NCBI GenBank assembly: GCA_910574915.1
Contig: CAJTCR010000030.1
Span: 1-58,228, forward strand
DNA from: Eubacteriaceae bacterium
Lineage (GTDB): Bacteria; Bacillota; Clostridia; Lachnospirales; Lachnospiraceae
DNA: 58,228 nt
Direction: 5' to 3'
A program made the translations under genes and the position numbers. The notes beneath the pieces were generated by a model that saw nothing but the letters and a program-made list of their open reading frames with translations, searched no databases and was not told the DNA's origin. The number at the start of each line of letters is the position of its first letter. Within the stretch, counting starts at the first letter, position 1. Shown here in pieces: positions 54,514 to 58,228 of the stretch.

Positions 54514-56012
54514 CTTGCACATCCTCCCAGGCCATCCAGCTTCATCCATACTGTTTTCTGCTCGCTGTATTCATCAAATGCCCATAAGGACTTGTCTTTT
54601 CCTATGCCAGATTCCCGAAACCCGCCAAATGGAACGGTATTATCATCCTCTCCATAACAGTTGATGTGCACAATACCGGCTTCCATATGCTGCGCCGCAT
54701 AATAAGCTTCATTCATGTCATCGGTAAAAACTGCCCCCGCAAGCCCATAGCAGGTGGCATTCGCCAGTTGTACCGACTCTTCAAAGCAGCCTGACTCCAG
54801 CAGCACTACAACCGGCCCAAATATTTCATTTTGTGCAACCTTGGCATCATTGGGTATGCCTGTAATCACAGCCGGCTGTATGCAGCAGGCACCCGACATC
54901 ATCCCATCCGTTCGCCCTTCCGTTTGGAAAACCTCTGCACCATCTTCCTTTGCTGCGGCTATCCATGCATTAATTTTTTCATACTGCTCCCTGCTTACGA
55001 CACACCCAACATTGTTATGTACATCATAAGGGCTGCCAGGCACAAACCGTTTTGCCTCTTCTTTTAAGTACTGCAAAAACACGCCCTTTATTTTACGATC
55101 TACAATGGCACGGGTCGGTGCGGAACAAATCTGCCCCTGGTTATAAAATACATTCTCTGCAAGCACACTTGCGGCTTTTTTCAGGTCTTTACAGTTCTGG
55201 GATACTAGGAATGGGCTTTTTCCGCCGCATTCCAGCCCTACCTTTTTTAAATTAGACATGCCGGCATACTGCATGACCTTTTTTCCTGTTTCTGAAGAGC
55301 CTGTAAAAAAGATTCCCCTGACGTCCTTATGAAGTGCCAGTTCCCTTCCTGTCTGTTCCCCATAGCCTGGAAGGACTTGGAACACCCCGTTTGGAATCCC
55401 TGCCTCTAATGCAAGCATGGCTGTTTTTATCATGGACAGTGAGGACTGTTCCGCAGGCTTTAGGATGACAGAATTGCCCATAAGCAGTGCTGGCGCAAAC
55501 TTCCATGCCGCAACTACCATCGGGTCATTCCAAGGCGTAATAATCCCAACCACTCCCAAAGGGCACCTTGTAACCGTTGCAAATGCGTGTTCCCTTGGCG
55601 GAACCGCACAGTCATAAATTTTATCCACAGCTTCTGCAAAATAGCGAACTGCCTGAATTGCCTTTGGAATCGAATCCTCATAGTAGTTTTTATATGCCCG
55701 GCTCGTTTCCACGGTATCCAAAACAGCCAGCTCCTGCCTGTTTTCCTCCATCAGTTTCGCCAAATCAAGCAGCACTTCCTTCTTTTGCCCTGGTGGCAAG
55801 TTCCTCCACACACCTGCCTCATAGGCAGCCTTTGCACACAACACTGCTTTTTCTACTTCTGGTTTCCCGCAGGCAGTAATTTCCGGCAATGCCATCCCAT
55901 CAAATGAACTGCATTTTACAATTTTTTCACCGCTTTGGCTTTCCACATATGCCCCATTGATAAACGCCCTTGTCTCTACATGCATATTTTTAAATATTTC
56001 TTTGATGTCCAT
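54510..56012 (-). CDS. Aldehyde dehydrogenase family protein
   Basis: 500 aa, full-length ALDH. VGIITPWNDPMVVAAWKFAPALLMGN (N of the oxyanion site), LKPAEQSS, FTGSSETGKKVM (NAD binding), catalytic Glu in LECGGKSP and catalytic Cys in NQGQICSAPTR are all present, so it should be active, oxidising an aldehyde to a carboxylate with NAD(P)+. It resembles gamma-aminobutyraldehyde/betaine-type ALDHs. Its place between a radical SAM gene and an ATP-grasp ligase, with a 4-bp overlap to the latter, suggests it makes the carboxylate that the ligase activates. That is inference. Confidence 0.9.
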   Translation of the reverse strand: MDIKEIFKNMHVETRAFINGAYVESQSGEKIVKCSSFDGMALPEITACGKPEVEKAVLCAKAAYEAGVWRNLPPGQKKEVLLDLAKLMEENRQELAVLDTVETSRAYKNYYEDSIPKAIQAVRYFAEAVDKIYDCAVPPREHAFATVTRCPLGVVGIITPWNDPMVVAAWKFAPALLMGNSVILKPAEQSSLSMIKTAMLALEAGIPNGVFQVLPGYGEQTGRELALHKDVRGIFFTGSSETGKKVMQYAGMSNLKKVGLECGGKSPFLVSQNCKDLKKAASVLAENVFYNQGQICSAPTRAIVDRKIKGVFLQYLKEEAKRFVPGSPYDVHNNVGCVVSREQYEKINAWIAAAKEDGAEVFQTEGRTDGMMSGACCIQPAVITGIPNDAKVAQNEIFGPVVVLLESGCFEESVQLANATCYGLAGAVFTDDMNEAYYAAQHMEAGIVHINCYGEDDNTVPFGGFRESGIGKDKSLWAFDEYSEQKTVWMKLDGLGGCAR

Positions 56013-56024
56013 GCCAATCCTCCT

Positions 56025-57146
56025 CTAAATGAACCTGTCGTACTCCTTGACCTTTTCTATGCTGCCTTCCATTGCCTGCACCATCCGCAAAAGCTCGATA
56101 TTAGAATCGTGACGCAGGCAATGGAACTTGCATTTCAGATGCGGATCTGTATACGCCATCACGTCTTTTCGCCTCTGACTCTCCCACATTTCCTGAAAGC
56201 TCATGTCATGTACATTTCCAATCTTATATGCTTCCTTCCCCCTCCAATAAGGGCAAATATATACCCCTGACGGGCTAACGAGCGTGCGCAGCTCAGAAAT
56301 TGGGCACCTTGTATACGCCTTTTCCTGCCTTCTGTCCACACACGCCAGGGAATCTGCCAGGTTGATCGCCTTTATAATGGAAAACTGGTCTGTTTCCAGC
56401 CTATCAAGCTTCTCAATCTCCTGACGCGCTTTTTCCATATCTTCTTTCTCATGCCTTACCAAAGCATGGTCTTGCCCGCCTGCATAATTATAGCTCGGCT
56501 TTACTTCAAAATAATCACAGCCGATTTCCCTTGCAAGCTTCGCTGCTTCAAATATCTCATCGATATTAGACGCAATGCCAAACCCATCTGCCTGTGTTCG
56601 GATTAGAAAGGAAAATCCCATCTTCCCTTTCTTTACTTTTGCAAGGCTTTTCATATTGCCAATCACATGTGCAAATTCACTTTCCCCTGATTTCGATGGG
56701 CGCAGCCTGTGAAACGTCTCCTCTGTGGCAGCATCTACCGAAACCCTGGTCCAGTCTGAATACTCGGCAATGGTATCCTGGTAACGGTCAATAAAACTCC
56801 CATTAGTCGTAATGCCGATACTGACATCATGGCTGCCTAAGTATTCCATAAATTCCCCAACAGCAGGATGCGCCAGCGGTTCGCCTCCCCCAATCAGGAT
56901 GACAGCCTTAACCCCAGCTTCATACATTTCCTCTGCCAGCCCAAGAAGCCTCTCCTTTGAAAAGGAAGTTTTATTGCAGACCAAGTCCTCGCTGATACAT
57001 CCAGGGCACGCGAGGTTACACACCTCTGTGGTGTCAAATTCGACCACAAGCGGGGCAGATGAGCCAGACTCCCAGTCAGTGTTTTTTACTTTGTCTACTA
57101 CAAACTCCTGGTGTAATTTATTTTTAATATCCATAATTTTTGACAT
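56025..57146 (-). CDS. Radical SAM/SPASM-type enzyme
   Basis: 373 aa. The [4Fe-4S] cluster motif is CNLACPGC (CxxxCxxC) in EFDTTEVCNLACPGC. GGGEPLAHP is the SAM-binding GGE motif, and ITTNGSF follows. The C-terminal region has further cysteines (TRCPISELRTLVSPSGVYICPYW, CKFHCLRHDS) that fit a SPASM-like auxiliary-cluster domain. Such enzymes modify peptides, sugars or amino acids by radical chemistry. The substrate here is unknown, but the cluster context points to a sugar or amino-sugar intermediate. It is separated by 12 nt from the ALDH gene and by 27 nt from the aminotransferase gene. Confidence 0.9.
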   Translation of the reverse strand: MSKIMDIKNKLHQEFVVDKVKNTDWESGSSAPLVVEFDTTEVCNLACPGCISEDLVCNKTSFSKERLLGLAEEMYEAGVKAVILIGGGEPLAHPAVGEFMEYLGSHDVSIGITTNGSFIDRYQDTIAEYSDWTRVSVDAATEETFHRLRPSKSGESEFAHVIGNMKSLAKVKKGKMGFSFLIRTQADGFGIASNIDEIFEAAKLAREIGCDYFEVKPSYNYAGGQDHALVRHEKEDMEKARQEIEKLDRLETDQFSIIKAINLADSLACVDRRQEKAYTRCPISELRTLVSPSGVYICPYWRGKEAYKIGNVHDMSFQEMWESQRRKDVMAYTDPHLKCKFHCLRHDSNIELLRMVQAMEGSIEKVKEYDRFI

Positions 57147-57173
57147 AACGCGTAATTCCTCTTTCCTTATGTA

Positions 57174-58228
57174 TTATTTATAAAATTCCATTATCCCGCT
57201 AATCACCCGCTCCGCATCGACCTCTTTCATGCCATAAAACAGCGGGAGCCTTACCAGCCGTTCGCTTTCTTTGGTCGTAAACCTATCCTCACCGACAAAC
57301 TCCCCATACTTTTTCCCTGCTGGCGCCGTATGCAGCGGCACATAGTGGAACACGGTGCTGATCCCCCTTGCCTTCATAAAGGAAATCAGGCTTGTCCGCT
57401 CTTTTAAATCCTTTGCTTTTATGTAAAACATATGCGCGTTATGGCTGCATTCTTTTGGAATATATGGCAGGCTGACCTTCCCTGCGGCTTCCAGGCTGGC
57501 CAGCCCCTCTTTATACAAGTTCCATATATGCATACGGCGGTTATAAATCTCCTGTGCCTTTTCCAACTGTGCCCACAAATAAGCTGCATTTAATTCACTT
57601 GGCAAATAAGAAGACCCAGCCTCCACCCATGTATATTTATCCACCTGCCCGCGGAAAAACTTGCTCCGGTTCGTCCCTTTTTCACGGATAATTTCTGCCA
57701 GCTCCACCTTGCTGGCGTCTTTTACAACGATCGCCCCGCCTTCCCCCATGCTGTAATTTTTTGTCTCGTGGAAACTATAGCATCCATAATCCCCGATTGC
57801 GCCGAGCGCCCGCCCTTTATAGGTGCTCATAACCCCTTGTGCCGCATCCTCAATTACAAGCAGGGAATGCCTCTTTGCAACCTCCATAATGGCATCCATT
57901 TCACATCCAACGCCTGCATAGTGCACTGGGATAATTGCCTTTGTCTTTTCCGTCACCGCATCTTCGATCTTATTTTCATCCATATTCATTGTATCCGGGC
58001 GGATATCCACGAATTTCACTTTTGCCCCGCGTAAGACAAAGGCATCGGCTGTGGACACAAACGTATACGAAGGCAGGATCACCTCGTCCCCCGGCTGGAT
58101 GCCTGCAAGGATTGCCGCCATTTCTGTCGCATGGGTACAGGAAGTAGTCAAAAATACATGCCCGCTTGCGCACCACCGTTCCAGCCAGAAACTGCACCGT
58201 TTTGTAAACTCGCCGTCTCCGCTTAATT
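57174..58228 (-). CDS. DegT/DnrJ/EryC1/StrS sugar aminotransferase (truncated by window edge)
   Basis: PLP-dependent aminotransferase acting on keto-sugars, of the WecE/RffA type (dTDP-4-amino-4,6-dideoxygalactose transaminase). The frame is open to the window edge with SGDGEFTKRC, the family's N-terminal motif, so only the first residues are missing; apparent starts at about 58151 are internal. The PLP Lys lies in SFHETKNYSMGEGGA, and LPSYTFVSTADAFV and IEDAAQGV are conserved. It supplies an amino sugar nucleotide for the cluster. The 3' end is 27 nt before the radical SAM gene. Confidence 0.92.
   Translation of the reverse strand, partial: LSGDGEFTKRCSFWLERWCASGHVFLTTSCTHATEMAAILAGIQPGDEVILPSYTFVSTADAFVLRGAKVKFVDIRPDTMNMDENKIEDAVTEKTKAIIPVHYAGVGCEMDAIMEVAKRHSLLVIEDAAQGVMSTYKGRALGAIGDYGCYSFHETKNYSMGEGGAIVVKDASKVELAEIIREKGTNRSKFFRGQVDKYTWVEAGSSYLPSELNAAYLWAQLEKAQEIYNRRMHIWNLYKEGLASLEAAGKVSLPYIPKECSHNAHMFYIKAKDLKERTSLISFMKARGISTVFHYVPLHTAPAGKKYGEFVGEDRFTTKESERLVRLPLFYGMKEVDAERVISGIMEFYK

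Overview
The window looks like a chromosomal segment of an endospore-forming, anaerobic Clostridia species, most likely a Lachnospiraceae gut bacterium. The evidence is gene content: spoVG, a CotS-type spore kinase homologue, a glgC/glgD pair, class III fructose-1,6-bisphosphatase, a short archaeal-type ProS, a DUF6465 protein, a DnaD/DnaI-type helicase-loading pair and an S-box riboswitch on metK. I see no rRNA or tRNA gene, CRISPR array, prophage or complete insertion sequence.

Layout. 0.1-20.1 kb is a run of minus-strand housekeeping genes: pth-mfd-foldase lipoprotein-heterodimeric ABC exporter, murA, SAM-riboswitch-metK, then a two-component system, an RluA-type pseudouridine synthase, a YtvI-like membrane protein, proS, cca and the CotS-like gene. 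20.2-21.2 kb is a gene-free locus with two copies of a long hairpin element in inverted orientation. 21.3-41.5 kb is mixed: an M23 peptidase, spoVG, glgD-glgC, murC, a DnaA-box cluster, dnaD-like-helicase loader-prs, DUF6465/HPr-like, an AGCS symporter, an unknown 834-aa secreted protein and a proline-rich protein, an LtaS-like enzyme, fbp and a DUF1624-type acyltransferase. 41.6-42.7 kb is a second gene-free repeat locus with two more hairpin elements, a foldback MITE and A+T-rich repeats. It is followed by a GHKL kinase/LytTR regulator pair and a decayed Rpn-like gene. 45.4-58.2 kb is one minus-strand surface-glycan cluster that runs off the right edge.

The glycan cluster holds the start of an unusual pathway: a DegT sugar aminotransferase, a radical SAM enzyme, an aldehyde dehydrogenase and an ATP-grasp ligase. 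It continues with an ArnC-like glycosyltransferase, two small SMR-type membrane proteins, methyltransferase genes, a second GT2, UDP-glucose dehydrogenase, UDP-glucuronate decarboxylase and a polytopic GT-C-like protein. The 45.4-50.6 kb part looks visibly richer in A+T than its neighbours, which suggests separate acquisition.

Most notable signals: (1) four copies of a ~245-bp hairpin element whose arms differ between copies but stay self-complementary, with a nearly invariant core; (2) six TTATCCACA-like DnaA boxes, five of them abutting, upstream of the helicase-loading operon; (3) a G10 tract that frameshifts a methyltransferase, consistent with phase variation; (4) a probable AUU start codon for cca overlapping the proS stop codon. 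Functions are assigned by reading protein motifs only; no database search was possible.
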